Assembly (NCBI RefSeq): GCF_000160775.2
Contig: NZ_CM001024.1
Location: 2,027,063 to 2,091,062 of the forward strand
Length of the DNA stretch: 64,000 nucleotides
Direction of reading: 5' to 3'
DNA from: Aeromicrobium marinum DSM 15272
GTDB lineage: Bacteria; Actinomycetota; Actinomycetes; Propionibacteriales; Nocardioidaceae
Below, piece by piece: positions 1 to 9,229 of this stretch. The stretch's first letter is position 1; each line of letters starts with the position of its first letter. The translations under genes and the position numbers were made by a program. A model generated the notes under the pieces. It was not told the origin of the DNA and made no database searches. It worked only from the letters and a program-made list of their open reading frames with translations.

Positions 1-752
<752 letters not shown>

Positions 753-755
753 GCC

Positions 756-1508
756 GTGCCGCCCGGGCCGTCCGTCGACCTGTGGTTCGCCGACCGCGGT
801 GAGGGCGAGCCGTTCGTCCTGCTGCACCCCGGCGGGGTGGACTCCCGCGCCCTCGACCCCCTGCTCGACGGACTGACCGGTCACTACCGCCTGATCACGC
901 CCGACCAGCGGGGCCACGGGCGGACGCCGGACGTCGACGGTCCTCTGGGCCACGACCTCATGGCCGCCGACACGGCGGCACTCATCGACCGGCTGGGGTG
1001 CGGGCCCGTGCACCTGTTCGGGTACAGCGACGGGGCGATCGTCGCCCTGCACGTCGCTCTCGCCCGACCCGACCTGGTGCGCGACCTGGTGTTCGCCGCG
1101 GCGCCGTTCCACCACGAGGGCTGGCACGCCGGTGTGCTCGACGGTGATCCGCCGGCGTTCCTGGCAGATTCCTACGGCGAGGTGTCACCGGACGGCCGAG
1201 ACCACTGGCCCGTCGTGGTGGCCAAGCTGGACCGGATGCACCACGAGAGCCCGGTCGTCACCACCGAGCAGCTGCACCGGCTGACCCTGCCGGTGCTGGT
1301 GGTCCTCGGCGACGACGACGAAGTCCGTCTGGAGCACGCCGTCGAGATGTACCAGGCTCTCCCCGACGGTGAGCTGGCCGTCGTCCCCCGCTCGACCCAC
1401 GCGGTGATCGTCGAGAAGCCGGACCTGCTGGTCCGACTGGTCCGCGACTTCCACGATCCCGACAAGGGCGACGGCTACGTGCCGCTCCGCAGGGCCGGAC
1501 GAGGTTGA
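756..1508 (+). CDS. Alpha/beta-fold hydrolase
   Basis: A 250-residue alpha/beta hydrolase of unknown substrate. The nucleophile elbow GYSDG puts the catalytic Ser at about residue 91. An Asp in the LGDDDEV loop (about 198-200) and the His of RSTHAV (about 226) complete a plausible triad, and the oxyanion-hole region is the LLHPGG segment near residue 24. There is no signal peptide, so it is probably cytoplasmic. The GTG start lies three bases after the citrate synthase stop, which argues for translational coupling. The family covers esterases, lactonases and C-C hydrolases; the sequence does not choose among them. Confidence 0.85.
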   Translation: MPPGPSVDLWFADRGEGEPFVLLHPGGVDSRALDPLLDGLTGHYRLITPDQRGHGRTPDVDGPLGHDLMAADTAALIDRLGCGPVHLFGYSDGAIVALHVALARPDLVRDLVFAAAPFHHEGWHAGVLDGDPPAFLADSYGEVSPDGRDHWPVVVAKLDRMHHESPVVTTEQLHRLTLPVLVVLGDDDEVRLEHAVEMYQALPDGELAVVPRSTHAVIVEKPDLLVRLVRDFHDPDKGDGYVPLRRAGRG

Positions 1509-1536
1509 GCCGGCGACCGACCACTACCGTGTCCGG

Positions 1537-2325
1537 GTGAGACTGCGCATCGACCTGGCCTACGACGGCACCGACTTCCGTGGCTGGGCCGTCCAGCCGG
1601 GACAGCGCACGGTGCAGGGCGTGATCGAGTCCGCGCTCGGCACGATGCTGAGGCTCGACCCCACGCCCACCCTGACGTGCGCCGGCCGCACCGACGCGGG
1701 CGTGCACGCCCGCGGACAGGTCGCGCACGTCGACCTCGACACCCATCCGGGGGTGCTGGAGCGGCGTCTGCGCCGCTACCTGCCGGACGACATCCGCATC
1801 AAGTCCGTCGTGGAGGCGCCACCGGGGTTCGATGCCAGGTTCGCCGCCACCGAACGTCGCTACGTGTACCGCATGACCGACCACCCCGCGGGCCCCGATC
1901 CGTTGGCCCGCCGCATGATCGTGCACCACCCGCGTCCGCTCTCGGTCGACCTGATGAACGCCGCGGCCGAGCACCTGCTGGGCCAGCACGACTTCGCCGC
2001 CTTCTGCAAGAAGCGCGCCGGGGCCACCACGATCCGGACCCTGCTGGCGCTGCGCACCATCCGTGGTGGCGAGACCATCGCCACCACGGTGCGCGCCGAC
2101 GCCTTCTGCCACGCCATGGTGCGCTCGCTGATGGGCTGCCTGGTGGCCGTGGGTGAACGCCGGTTCCCGCCGGAGTTCGCCGCCGAGGTCCTCTCCGGCC
2201 GGGTCCGTGACGGCCGCGTGAAGGTGATGGAGCCGCACGGGCTGGTGCTGGAGGAGGTCAGCTACCCCGCCGACGAGGACATCGCCGCGCGCATCGAGCA
2301 GTCCCGACGTCGGCGGGACGAGTAG
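1537..2325 (+). CDS. truA: tRNA pseudouridine(38-40) synthase TruA
   Basis: Converts uridines 38-40 in the tRNA anticodon stem to pseudouridine. The 262-residue protein has the family start ([16 protein letters not shown]) and the catalytic Asp in [10 protein letters not shown]. The GTG start lacks a clear Shine-Dalgarno sequence, but TACCGT stands exactly six bases before it, as in a leaderless mRNA. truA often follows rplQ directly in other actinobacteria. Here it lies on the opposite strand about 3 kb away and runs towards rplQ, so a local rearrangement has separated them. The next gene starts two bases after the stop. Confidence 0.95.
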   Translation: MRLRIDLAYDGTDFRGWAVQPGQRTVQGVIESALGTMLRLDPTPTLTCAGRTDAGVHARGQVAHVDLDTHPGVLERRLRRYLPDDIRIKSVVEAPPGFDARFAATERRYVYRMTDHPAGPDPLARRMIVHHPRPLSVDLMNAAAEHLLGQHDFAAFCKKRAGATTIRTLLALRTIRGGETIATTVRADAFCHAMVRSLMGCLVAVGERRFPPEFAAEVLSGRVRDGRVKVMEPHGLVLEEVSYPADEDIAARIEQSRRRRDE

Positions 2326-2327
2326 TC

Positions 2328-2789
2328 GTGGCCGTCCTGCAGAGCGCGGGTCTGCTGCTGCACCGGCGCGGCGCGGCCGGCGTCGAGGTGCTGCTCGGCC
2401 ACCTCGGCGGGCCGTTCTGGGCCCGGCGGCACGAGGCGGCCTGGACGATCCCGAAGGGGGTCGTCGAGCCGGACGAGGAGCTCGCCGACACCGCGCGGCG
2501 CGAGTTCACCGAGGAGCTGGGCCTGCCCGTCCCACCCGGCCCGTGGACCGATCTGGGAGAGGTCCGTCAGTCCCGCAAGACCGTCCGGATCTGGACGATC
2601 GAGGCCGACCTGGATCCCCTGGCGGTCGAGCCCGGCGAGTTCGAGATGGTCTGGCCGCCCGGGTCCGGCACCGTCCAGCGGTTCCCCGAGCTCGACCGGG
2701 TGCAGTGGTTCACCCTCGACGAGGCCGAGCCCGCCCTGGTCGTCGGTCAACGCGCATTCCTCGCGCGGCTGTCGGCGCTGGCAGACTGA
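2328..2789 (+). CDS. Nudix hydrolase
   Basis: A 153-residue single-domain Nudix protein expected to hydrolyse a nucleoside diphosphate linked to another group. The Nudix box is complete from G44 to L66: G, five residues, E50, seven residues, R58-E59-F, x, E62-E63, x, G65. The metal-binding glutamates are intact. The surrounding sequence (PFWARRHEAAWTIPKG) resembles the small MutT/NUDIX group with a VWPP-type insertion. GTG start two bases after truA, so translation is probably coupled. Substrate unknown. Confidence 0.85.
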   Translation: MAVLQSAGLLLHRRGAAGVEVLLGHLGGPFWARRHEAAWTIPKGVVEPDEELADTARREFTEELGLPVPPGPWTDLGEVRQSRKTVRIWTIEADLDPLAVEPGEFEMVWPPGSGTVQRFPELDRVQWFTLDEAEPALVVGQRAFLARLSALAD

Positions 2790-2793
2790 GCCC

Positions 2794-3153
2794 ATGGCCA
2801 GCAGCTGGGACGCCGTCGTGGCCTTCGCGACGTCGACCTTCCCCGACACCACCGAGTCCGTCACCTACGCGAGCCCCTCGATCAAGGTCAAGGGAAAGCT
2901 CGTGGCGCGGCTCCGGCGCGAGGCCGACGCCCCGGGTGCACTGGCCCTGCGGTGCAGCTCCTCGGACAAGGAGGCACTCGTCAGCGGGGCTGACCCGGCC
3001 TTCTTCACCACCCCGCACTACGACGGGTACGACTACGTGCTGGTGGACCTCGACCGCGTGGACCCCCGCGAGCTGCTCGAGCTGGTCACCGAGGCCTGGC
3101 TGCTCGTCGCCCCGGTCCGGGTGCGGCAGGCGTGGGAGGCGCAGGGCGCCTGA
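2794..3153 (+). CDS. MmcQ/YjbR family protein
   Basis: A 119-residue protein of the YjbR/MmcQ superfamily, a small CyaY-like alpha/beta fold sometimes described as DNA-binding, with no settled biochemical role. Supporting features are the YASPSIKVKGK segment, the conserved LALRC strand, and the HYDGYDYVLVDLDRVD region followed by a WLLVAPVRVR helix. The ATG is four bases after the upstream stop, and CAGACT lies six bases before it, so the gene could be read both from the truA transcript and from a leaderless one. Last gene of the plus-strand cluster before a strong hairpin. Confidence 0.8.
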   Translation: MASSWDAVVAFATSTFPDTTESVTYASPSIKVKGKLVARLRREADAPGALALRCSSSDKEALVSGADPAFFTTPHYDGYDYVLVDLDRVDPRELLELVTEAWLLVAPVRVRQAWEAQGA

Positions 3154-3161
3154 GCGTCCCG

Positions 3162-3206
3162 CCGTCCGGCCCCTGCGACGACCAGGTCGTCGCAGGAACC
3201 GGACGG
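3162..3206. terminator. Bidirectional terminator-like hairpin
   Basis: An inverted repeat between two convergent genes. The outer arms are CCGTCCGG and CCGGACGG; the inner arms are CCTGCGACGACC and GGTCGTCGCAGG around a very short loop. There is no T-run, as is common for GC-rich actinobacterial terminators. Its position, just after the YjbR-like stop and just before the DUF4394 stop, fits termination in both directions. Confidence 0.65.
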
Positions 3207-3225
3207 CACGAGCGAGGCGGACCGA

Positions 3226-4074
3226 TCAGCCCTGCACGACCGCGAGGTCGATGATGTCGGTCCCGAAGTCCCCGACCTCCTCGACCGACCCGGTCAGCAG
3301 GTTGATGGTGTACAGGGTGGGCACCCCGCCGACCGGCGTACCGATCAGGTAGGCCGTGTTCTCGTCGGCCTTGGTGCCGGCGAGCTCGGTGTCGATGTCG
3401 AACCCGGTCGCCGAGACCAGATCGATCCCCAGCTTGCCGACGGCGACGAGACTGCCGCTGTTGGCCGGGACCTGCATGACCAGCTGGTCGAGTGCGGCGT
3501 CGATGTTGTACAGCGTCGTCGCGGTGTCGCCGTTGACGTCGTTGTTGGTGTAGGCGGACGCCTGGAGGCCGGTCGTGATGACGCCCGGCGTGTAGGCCGT
3601 CGAGCCGTCGACGGCCGTGACACCGTCAGGGACCACGTTGTGGCGCAGGCTCTGACCGGCGTTGCTGATGATGCGGAGGCGGTCCGCGGCGGGGTTGAAG
3701 TCCACGTCGAACGCCGTGCCCTGCAGCGCGACGGTCAGCTGGGACACCTTGGTGGCCTTCGCGCCGCGCAACGTGTAGACGCCGCCTGCGTCGCCGACGC
3801 CGTAGAGCAGCCCGTTCGCGACCCGCTGGTCGATGCCGATGAGCTTCGCGTCGCCCACGAGGCCGGTGATCGCGACGGACTTGCGCGAGGTCCCCGGCAC
3901 CAGGGTCTTGAACTCGGCCAGGCGCAGACCGTCGGACGACAGGCCCACGGCAGCGGTGTTGCTGGTGCCGGACGACGCTCCGGCCGGCAGGGTGCTGACG
4001 CCGGCGACGGCGACGCCGACGACCAGGGTCGCTGCGGCGCCCGCGAGGGTGGTGGCACGTAGGGGACGGTTCAT
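3226..4074 (-). CDS. Secreted DUF4394 domain protein
   Basis: A 282-residue exported protein of unknown function. The first 33 residues form a signal peptide: basic NRPLR, a hydrophobic alanine/valine core, then a likely cut after LPAGA. The rest matches the DUF4394 type, with repeated segments such as IGIDQRVANGLLYGVGDAGGVY, VDFNPAADRLRIIS and the TTLYNID...L pattern, which suggest a beta-propeller-like fold. The start is set by GGAGG seven bases upstream of the ATG; the longer frame upstream is not supported. It is divergent from the methyltransferase at 4184, with 109 bases between them for both promoters. Ligand and role unknown. Confidence 0.8.
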   Translation of the reverse strand: MNRPLRATTLAGAAATLVVGVAVAGVSTLPAGASSGTSNTAAVGLSSDGLRLAEFKTLVPGTSRKSVAITGLVGDAKLIGIDQRVANGLLYGVGDAGGVYTLRGAKATKVSQLTVALQGTAFDVDFNPAADRLRIISNAGQSLRHNVVPDGVTAVDGSTAYTPGVITTGLQASAYTNNDVNGDTATTLYNIDAALDQLVMQVPANSGSLVAVGKLGIDLVSATGFDIDTELAGTKADENTAYLIGTPVGGVPTLYTINLLTGSVEEVGDFGTDIIDLAVVQG

Positions 4075-4183
4075 GAGGATCCTCCAGATCGGGCCGGCGG
4101 GGATGCCGGCATCATGGGGCCCGGGCCGGGTGAAGACCTCGACCGGACGAGGGTCCCGCTCGTCACGCTGCCACAATCGGGGG

Positions 4184-4783
4184 GTGGCCGCTCAGTACTT
4201 CTCCCCCACGCCCGACAGCGAGGACCGTCGGCGCGACCTGGCCGTCGAGATGGTCGGTGAGACATGGACCGTGACGACCGGATCGGGGGTGTTCTCCGGG
4301 GACGGTCTGGACCACGCGACCGGCGTGCTGCTCGACGAGGTGACGGTCCGCCCGTCGACCAGCCGCCTGCTGGACCTCGGCTGCGGCTGGGGTCCGCTCG
4401 CCCTGGCGGCGGCCCGCACGCATCCGTCCGCCGAGGTGTGGGCCGTCGACGTCAACGACCGGGCGCGCGAGCTCACGGCACTCAATGCCGAACGGCACGG
4501 GCTCGCCGTCCGGGTGGCGTCGCCCGACGGCGTGCCCCCGGAGGTGCAGTTCGACGCGATCTGGTCCAACCCGCCGATCCGCGTCGGCAAGCAGGCCCTG
4601 CACGAGCTGCTGCTGCGCTGGCTGCCGCGCCTGACCCCGGACGGGGAGCTGATGATGGTGGTGGGCCGCAACCTCGGGGCCGACTCGCTCCACCGCTGGC
4701 TCGTCGACCAGGGGTGGCCCACCGAACGTGTCGCCAGCTCGCGCGGGTTCCGGGTGCTGCGGACGACCCGACCTACAGGCTGA
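4184..4783 (+). CDS. Class I SAM-dependent methyltransferase (RsmC-like, MTS domain)
   Basis: A 199-residue protein with the small methyltransferase domain also found in 16S rRNA G1207 methyltransferase RsmC. It begins with a YFSPTP segment and a GVFSGDGLDHATGVLL stretch. SAM-binding motif I is DLGCGWGPLAL and the catalytic NPP motif is SNPPIRVGK, a pattern used for methylating exocyclic amines of purine bases. It lacks the N-terminal domain of enterobacterial RsmC. The GTG start is preceded at six bases by CACAAT and has no clear ribosome-binding site. Its 3' end overlaps the convergent DM13 gene by 11 bases. The rRNA target is inferred, not shown. Confidence 0.82.
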   Translation: MAAQYFSPTPDSEDRRRDLAVEMVGETWTVTTGSGVFSGDGLDHATGVLLDEVTVRPSTSRLLDLGCGWGPLALAAARTHPSAEVWAVDVNDRARELTALNAERHGLAVRVASPDGVPPEVQFDAIWSNPPIRVGKQALHELLLRWLPRLTPDGELMMVVGRNLGADSLHRWLVDQGWPTERVASSRGFRVLRTTRPTG

Positions 4784-5297
4784 TCGGCGCCGAACCGAAC
4801 GAGACGTTGAACCGGTCGCACCAAATGACGGCGCTCTGGATGCCGGCGAGGTCCCCGTCGAGGGGGATGTCGTAGTTCTGGTCGCCGTCGGTGCCCTTGA
4901 GGTCGCCGAGCGGGATCATCCGCACGTCGTTGTACTTGAACCAGTCGCCGCCCGCGGTCTCCTCGGAGAGCACGACCACGAGGTCGGGTCCGTTGCGGGT
5001 GGAGAAGCCTTCCAGACGCAGCACCCTCGAACCGTCGGGCAGTTCCAGTACCCGGGCGACGCCGCTGGTGGCGTGCTCCTGGGTGATGAACTCGCCCCGG
5101 GACAGCTCGACCGGCTCGGCCGGCGGCGCGGGCACCGCCGCGGCCTCGGCCGGGTCGACGTCGGTGTCAGCCGGCGCGCTCACCGTCGGCAGGGCCTCGA
5201 CCACGGTCGAGCGGGTCCAGAAGGTCCAGGGCTCGAACACCGCGAGGCCGGCCGCCAGGGCCACGGCGACGACACCCGCCACGATTGCGCGCTTCAT
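4773..5297 (-). CDS. Membrane-anchored DM13 domain protein
   Basis: A 174-residue protein with an N-terminal hydrophobic anchor (residues 4-27), an Ala/Pro-rich spacer, and a DM13 domain in the C-terminal 105 residues. The DM13 signatures are GPDLVVVLS, LKGTDGDQNYDIP and SAVIWCDRFNVSFGSAP. DM13 domains are proposed to take part in extracellular electron transfer or redox chemistry, and the lone Cys of IWCDRF is the conserved candidate redox residue. TAGGCT lies six bases before the ATG, suggesting a leaderless transcript. It may also be read from the alpha operon, whose last gene ends 85 bases upstream with no strong terminator between. Confidence 0.82.
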   Translation of the reverse strand: MKRAIVAGVVAVALAAGLAVFEPWTFWTRSTVVEALPTVSAPADTDVDPAEAAAVPAPPAEPVELSRGEFITQEHATSGVARVLELPDGSRVLRLEGFSTRNGPDLVVVLSEETAGGDWFKYNDVRMIPLGDLKGTDGDQNYDIPLDGDLAGIQSAVIWCDRFNVSFGSAPISL

Positions 5298-5382
5298 GGG
5301 GCCAGCCTAGTGCCGGGACGCACGAACGGCCCGCCCCGATGGATGACCAACCGGTGACGGACCGCTCGCGGTGCAGCAGGTG

Positions 5383-5946
5383 CTACTCGGACTTCGTCTC
5401 GTCCTCGGCTGCCGTGTCCGCGGGCGCGTCGTCCGCGGTGGTGTCCTCGGCGACGGCCGGCGACTCCTCGGTCAGGACCTCGGTCGACTCGGCCTCGGTG
5501 ACGACGTCGGCGTCGGCCTGCGGCGCCTCCTCGACCGGTGCCGCAGCGGGAGCGGACTTCTTGGGGGTCTGGTTCTGCGCCGCGAAGGTCTTCTCCTCGA
5601 CGATCTCGATGACGGCCATGGGGGCGTTGTCGCCCTTGCGCGGCGCGATCTTCGTGATCCGCGTGTATCCACCGGGGCGGCTGGCCATGGCCGGGCCGAT
5701 CTCGGTGAACAGGGTGTGCAGGATGCTCTTGTCGCGGATGACCTTGACGACCTGGCGGCGGTTGGCCACCGTGTCGGTCTTGGCCTTGGTGATGAGCGAC
5801 TCGGCGTACGGACGCAGGCGGCGGGCCTTGGCCTCCGTGGTGGTGATCTTGCCGTGCTCGAACAGATTCTGCGCGAGGTTGGCGAGGATCAGCCGCTGGT
5901 GCGCGGGGCTGCCGCCGAGGCGGGGACCCTTGGTGGGCGTGGGCAT
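5383..5946 (-). CDS. rplQ: Ribosomal protein L17 (bL17)
   Basis: Large-subunit protein near the exit tunnel and last gene of the alpha operon. The L17 core ([18 protein letters not shown], then [15 protein letters not shown]) occupies about residues 1-120. A 65-residue acidic Ala/Glu/Val/Pro-rich tail follows, absent from E. coli L17 (127 residues) but usual in actinobacteria. It lies 60 bases after rpoA with a GC-rich hairpin between. ATG start. Confidence 0.97.
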   Translation of the reverse strand: MPTPTKGPRLGGSPAHQRLILANLAQNLFEHGKITTTEAKARRLRPYAESLITKAKTDTVANRRQVVKVIRDKSILHTLFTEIGPAMASRPGGYTRITKIAPRKGDNAPMAVIEIVEEKTFAAQNQTPKKSAPAAAPVEEAPQADADVVTEAESTEVLTEESPAVAEDTTADDAPADTAAEDETKSE

Positions 5947-5968
5947 GATGTCTCCGGTTTCAGTGGGA

Positions 5969-6000
5969 TCGGGTCCGTGCGGACGGCAGCGCGGACCCGA
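5969..6000 (-). other. Intra-operon hairpin between rpoA and rplQ
   Basis: TCGGGTCCG and CGGACCCGA form a nine-base-pair stem around a 14-base loop, beginning just after the rpoA stop codon. There is no T-run. It could lower readthrough from rpoA into rplQ or act as an RNA-processing or stability element; which one cannot be told from sequence. Confidence 0.45.
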
Positions 6001-6006
6001 GCGGGC

Positions 6007-7017
6007 TCAGTACTGCTCGTCCTCGGCGAAGCTCGCGTCCTCGTCGTAGTCGGCGATGACGGCGGACGGGTCGAACCCGGCCGGGCTGTCCTTCAGGGCC
6101 AGGCCCATCTCGGCCAGCTTCGCCTTGACCTCGTCGATCGACTTCGAGCCGAAGTTGCGGATGTCGAGCAGGTCCTGCTCCGAGCGCGTGATGAGCTCAC
6201 CCACGGTGTGGATGCCCTCGCGCTTGAGGCAGTTGTAGGACCGCACCGTGAAGTTCAGGTCCTCGATCGGCAGGGCCAGGTCGGCAGCGAGCTGCTCGTC
6301 GACCGGGCTCGGGCCGATGTCGATGCCCTCGGCCTCGACGTTCAGCTCACGGGCCAGACCGAACAGCTCGACCAGGGTCGACCCGGCCGACGCGATGGCG
6401 TCCCGCGGGAGGATCGACTTCTTGGTCTCGACGTCGACCACGAGCCGGTCGAAGTCGGTCCGCTGCTCGACACGCGTCGCCTCGACCTTGTAGGTGACCT
6501 TCAGCACCGGGCTGTAGATCGAGTCGATGGGCATGCGCCCGATCTCCTCGTCACCGGTCTTGTTCTGCACCGCCGACACGTAGCCGCGGCCCCGCTCGAC
6601 GACCAGCTCGATCTCGAGCCGGCCCTTGTCGTTGAGGGTAGCGACGTGCAGGTCCGGGTTGTGCACCTCGACGCCGGCCGGGGGCTCGATGTTGGCTCCC
6701 GTGACGACGCCGGCGGTGTCGGCCCGCAGGTACATGACGACCGGCTCGTCGTTCTCGGAGGAGACGACGAGGTTCTTCAGGTTGAGGATGATCTCGGTGA
6801 CGTCCTCGGTGACACCGGGGACGGTCGAGAACTCGTGCAGGACACCGTCGATCTTGATCGAGGTGACGGCCGCACCCGGGATCGACGACAGCAGCGTACG
6901 ACGCAGCGAGTTGCCGAGGGTGTAGCCGAATCCCGGCTCGAGGGGCTCGATGACGAACCGCGAACGGAACTCGTCGACGACCTCTTCGGTCAGGGTGGGG
7001 CGCTGGGCGATCAGCAT
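6007..7017 (-). CDS. rpoA: RNA polymerase alpha subunit
   Basis: The 336-residue alpha subunit, which nucleates polymerase assembly as a dimer. The N-terminal assembly domain (about residues 1-230) contains [22 protein letters not shown]. The C-terminal domain (about 245-315) contains the DNA- and activator-binding part, with LTVRSYN-like [14 protein letters not shown] and [14 protein letters not shown] short acidic tail ends the protein. It lies 55 bases after rpsD. Length and motifs are normal. Confidence 0.98.
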   Translation of the reverse strand: MLIAQRPTLTEEVVDEFRSRFVIEPLEPGFGYTLGNSLRRTLLSSIPGAAVTSIKIDGVLHEFSTVPGVTEDVTEIILNLKNLVVSSENDEPVVMYLRADTAGVVTGANIEPPAGVEVHNPDLHVATLNDKGRLEIELVVERGRGYVSAVQNKTGDEEIGRMPIDSIYSPVLKVTYKVEATRVEQRTDFDRLVVDVETKKSILPRDAIASAGSTLVELFGLARELNVEAEGIDIGPSPVDEQLAADLALPIEDLNFTVRSYNCLKREGIHTVGELITRSEQDLLDIRNFGSKSIDEVKAKLAEMGLALKDSPAGFDPSAVIADYDEDASFAEDEQY

Positions 7018-7072
7018 GTGTGTTCCTTTCCGGGGCCACCACTATTTGAGGACCCGGTTCGAAGGGGGGTGA

Positions 7073-7681
7073 TCAGATCTTGGAGTAGTACTCCACGATG
7101 AGCTGCTCCTGGATCGGCACCGTGATCTGCTCACGGACCGGCTGCTGGTGCACCAGGATGCGGCCACGGGTGGGCGAGACGTCGAGCCACGCCGGCACCG
7201 TGTCGGAGTCGTGGGTCTCACGCGCGATGATGAACGGCGTGGTCTCCAGGCTCTTGGGCTTGACGTCGATGATGTCGAACTTGCTCACCTGGAAGGACGG
7301 GATGTTCGTCTTGACGCCGTTGACCAGGAAGTGACCGTGGGTCACCAGCTGGCGGGCGTGGCGCCGCGTGCGGGCCAGGCCCGAGCGGTAGACGACGTTG
7401 TCCAGACGGCTCTCGAGCATTGTCAGCAGGTTGTCGCCGGTCTTGCCGGGCCGGCGCGAGGCCAGCTCGTAGTAGCGACGGAACTGCTTCTCGAGCACGC
7501 CGTAGGTGTAGCGAGCCTTCTGCTTCTCCTGCAGCTGGGTGCGGTACTCGGACTCCTTGATCCGGGTCCGGCCGTGCTGTCCGGGGGGGTACGGGCGACG
7601 CTCGAACGCGGCGTCACCACCGACGAGGTCGACGCCGAGACGACGCGACTTCTTCGTGAGAGGACCGGTGTAACGGGCCAT
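7073..7681 (-). CDS. rpsD: Ribosomal protein S4 (uS4)
   Basis: A 202-residue primary 16S-binding protein and early assembly factor. It begins MARYTGPLTKKSRRLG and has the S4 RNA-binding domain around residues 92-155 (SRLDNVVYRSGLARTRRHAR). The N terminus lacks the CxxC pairs of zinc-binding S4, so this is the zinc-free form, unlike L36 and S14 in the same window. It is read between rpsK and rpoA in the usual alpha-operon order. Confidence 0.97.
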   Translation of the reverse strand: MARYTGPLTKKSRRLGVDLVGGDAAFERRPYPPGQHGRTRIKESEYRTQLQEKQKARYTYGVLEKQFRRYYELASRRPGKTGDNLLTMLESRLDNVVYRSGLARTRRHARQLVTHGHFLVNGVKTNIPSFQVSKFDIIDVKPKSLETTPFIIARETHDSDTVPAWLDVSPTRGRILVHQQPVREQITVPIQEQLIVEYYSKI

Positions 7682-7711
7682 GGTGGTTGCTCCTAGGGGA
7701 AAGTTCGAACG

Positions 7712-8110
7712 TCAGAGACGACGGTGCTTGGGCGGGCGGCAGCCGTTGTGGGGGCTGGGGGTCACGTCGGAGATGGTGCCGACGTCCAGACCGACACCGC
7801 TCAGGGAGCGGATCGCGGTCTCTCGGCCCGAACCGGGGCCCTTGACGAACACGTCGACCTTCTTCATCCCGTGCTCCATGGCCTGGCGGCCGGCGGCCTC
7901 CGCAGCCATGCCCGCCGCGAACGGCGTGGACTTGCGCGAGCCCTTGAACCCCACGGTGCCACCGGAGGCCCAGGCGATGACGGCCCCGGACGGATCGGTG
8001 ATGGTGACGTGGGTGTTGTTGAACGTGCTCTTGATGTGGGCTTCGCCCTGAACGACGTTCTTCTTCTCCTTGCGACGCACCTTCTTGGTGCCGGCACTCT
8101 TGGGAGGCAT
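7712..8110 (-). CDS. rpsK: Ribosomal protein S11 (uS11)
   Basis: A 132-residue small-subunit platform protein contacting 16S rRNA at the E/P-site region. The start at [14 protein letters not shown] is fixed by homology to actinobacterial S11; the open frame continues about 120 codons further upstream, but that part overlaps rpsM and is not coding. Conserved segments include [15 protein letters not shown] and [17 protein letters not shown]. It begins seven bases after the rpsM stop. Confidence 0.97.
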   Translation of the reverse strand: MPPKSAGTKKVRRKEKKNVVQGEAHIKSTFNNTHVTITDPSGAVIAWASGGTVGFKGSRKSTPFAAGMAAEAAGRQAMEHGMKKVDVFVKGPGSGRETAIRSLSGVGLDVGTISDVTPSPHNGCRPPKHRRL

Positions 8111-8117
8111 CAGGCGA

Positions 8118-8486
8118 TCACTTCTTCTTTCCGGCGACGGTGCGCTTGGGGCCCTTGCGGGTCCGCGCGTTGGTCTTGGTGCGCTGGCCACGGACGGGCA
8201 GGTGCGCGCGGTGGCGACGGCCCTGGTAGCTGCCGATCTCCATCTTGCGGCGGATGTCCGCCGTGACCTCACGTCGCAGGTCGCCCTCGACCTGGTAGTG
8301 GGCCTCGATGTGGTCACGCAGGGCGACGAGCTGGGAGTCGTCCAGGGCGTGGACCCGGGTGTGGGGATCGATGCCGGTGGCGGCGAGGGTCTCGGTGGCG
8401 CGGGTGCGTCCGATACCGAAGACATAGGTGAGTGCGATCTCGATGCGCTTCTCGCGCGGGAGATCAACTCCTACGAGGCGTGCCAT
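8118..8486 (-). CDS. rpsM: Ribosomal protein S13 (uS13)
   Basis: A 122-residue small-subunit head protein that contacts P-site tRNA and the L5 bridge. The start at [21 protein letters not shown] is the standard one; an upstream in-frame extension is not conserved. The basic tail ([17 protein letters not shown]) that reaches the decoding region is intact. A 182-base gap with a hairpin separates it from rpmJ. Confidence 0.97.
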   Translation of the reverse strand: MARLVGVDLPREKRIEIALTYVFGIGRTRATETLAATGIDPHTRVHALDDSQLVALRDHIEAHYQVEGDLRREVTADIRRKMEIGSYQGRRHRAHLPVRGQRTKTNARTRKGPKRTVAGKKK

Positions 8487-8595
8487 AGAGGCAGTTCCTT
8501 CCGTTGAGCGAGGTGTGGTCACCTGAGGCGTCCCGGCTGCCTCCAGGACCGCTGGGGATCCTGAGCCGGGCCCCGGCCTACGCTTCCGGGGGTGA

Positions 8596-8616
8596 CCCGC
8601 CACCCTCGGTGGCGGG
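8596..8616 (-). other. Hairpin in the rpmJ-rpsM gap
   Basis: CCCGCCACC and GGTGGCGGG form a perfect nine-base-pair stem with a three-base loop inside the 182-base gap between rpmJ and rpsM. It lacks a T-run. A partial terminator, an attenuator, or a boundary before a second internal promoter are all possible. Nothing else coding was found in this gap. Confidence 0.5.
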
Positions 8617-8668
8617 AGCGTTCAGATGTTGCGTGGTGCTGGTGAAGAAGACCTGCTGGGGCTCTGCG

Positions 8669-8782
8669 TCAGCCCTGTCGCTGCTTGTGACGAGGGTTCT
8701 CGCAGATCACCATGACGCGGCCGTGGCGACGGATCACCTTGCACTTGTCACAGATCTTCTTCACGCTCGGGTTGACCTTCAT
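8669..8782 (-). CDS. rpmJ: Ribosomal protein L36 (bL36), zinc-binding type
   Basis: A 37-residue large-subunit protein found by reading the strand directly. It starts [20 protein letters not shown] and ends in RHKQRQG. Cys11, Cys14, Cys27 and His32 form the zinc ribbon, so this is the zinc-dependent (C+) form. It lies 45 bases after infA in the expected infA-rpmJ-rpsM order. A zinc-free paralogue, if present, would be elsewhere in the genome. Confidence 0.96.
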   Translation of the reverse strand: MKVNPSVKKICDKCKVIRRHGRVMVICENPRHKQRQG

Positions 8783-8827
8783 GAGAACTCTCTTCGGGTG
8801 CAGTGCGTGCGTGATGGACGTGCGTGT

Positions 8828-9049
8828 TTACTTGTAGCGGTAGACGATGCGTCCACGGCTGAGGTCGTACGGCGAGAGCTCCACCACGACCCGGTCCTCG
8901 GGGAGGATCCGGATGTAGTGCTGGCGCATCTTGCCGCTGATGTGGGCGAGCACCTTGTGCCCGTTGGCCAGCTCAACGCGGAACATCGCGTTGGGGAGAG
9001 CCTCCACCACCGCGCCTTCCATCTCGATGACGCCTTCTTTTTTCGCCAT
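8828..9049 (-). CDS. infA: Translation initiation factor IF-1
   Basis: A 73-residue S1/OB-fold factor that binds the ribosomal A site during initiation. It starts [20 protein letters not shown] and ends RIVYRYK, a full-length family match. The upstream in-frame codons are not conserved. It is the first gene of the alpha-operon block, about 120 bases downstream of a good promoter. Confidence 0.98.
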   Translation of the reverse strand: MAKKEGVIEMEGAVVEALPNAMFRVELANGHKVLAHISGKMRQHYIRILPEDRVVVELSPYDLSRGRIVYRYK

Positions 9050-9177
9050 GAACCTCAGCTTCTCGTGTCGACTTCGTCGGGACGGCCAGCGCACGCACGA
9101 CAACCCTCCGCTCTCACGGGTCCGGGTGGGGACTGCCTGACGGCAGGGGAAGGCGCGCCTGTAAAGGCCGACAGGCA

Positions 9178-9207
9178 AGTGTACGCCGGGCGGGTCCCGG
9201 TGTTCAA
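9178..9207 (-). promoter_or_regulatory. Promoter of the infA-rplQ operon
   Basis: On the minus strand TTGAAC (-35) and TACACT (-10) are separated by 18 bases, a close match to the primary sigma factor consensus. Transcription should start near 9171, giving a leader of about 120 bases before infA. The gap to the serine hydrolase gene at 9230 contains nothing else. Confidence 0.7.
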
Positions 9208-9229
9208 ATCGGCCTCGGCGGTCGCGGCC

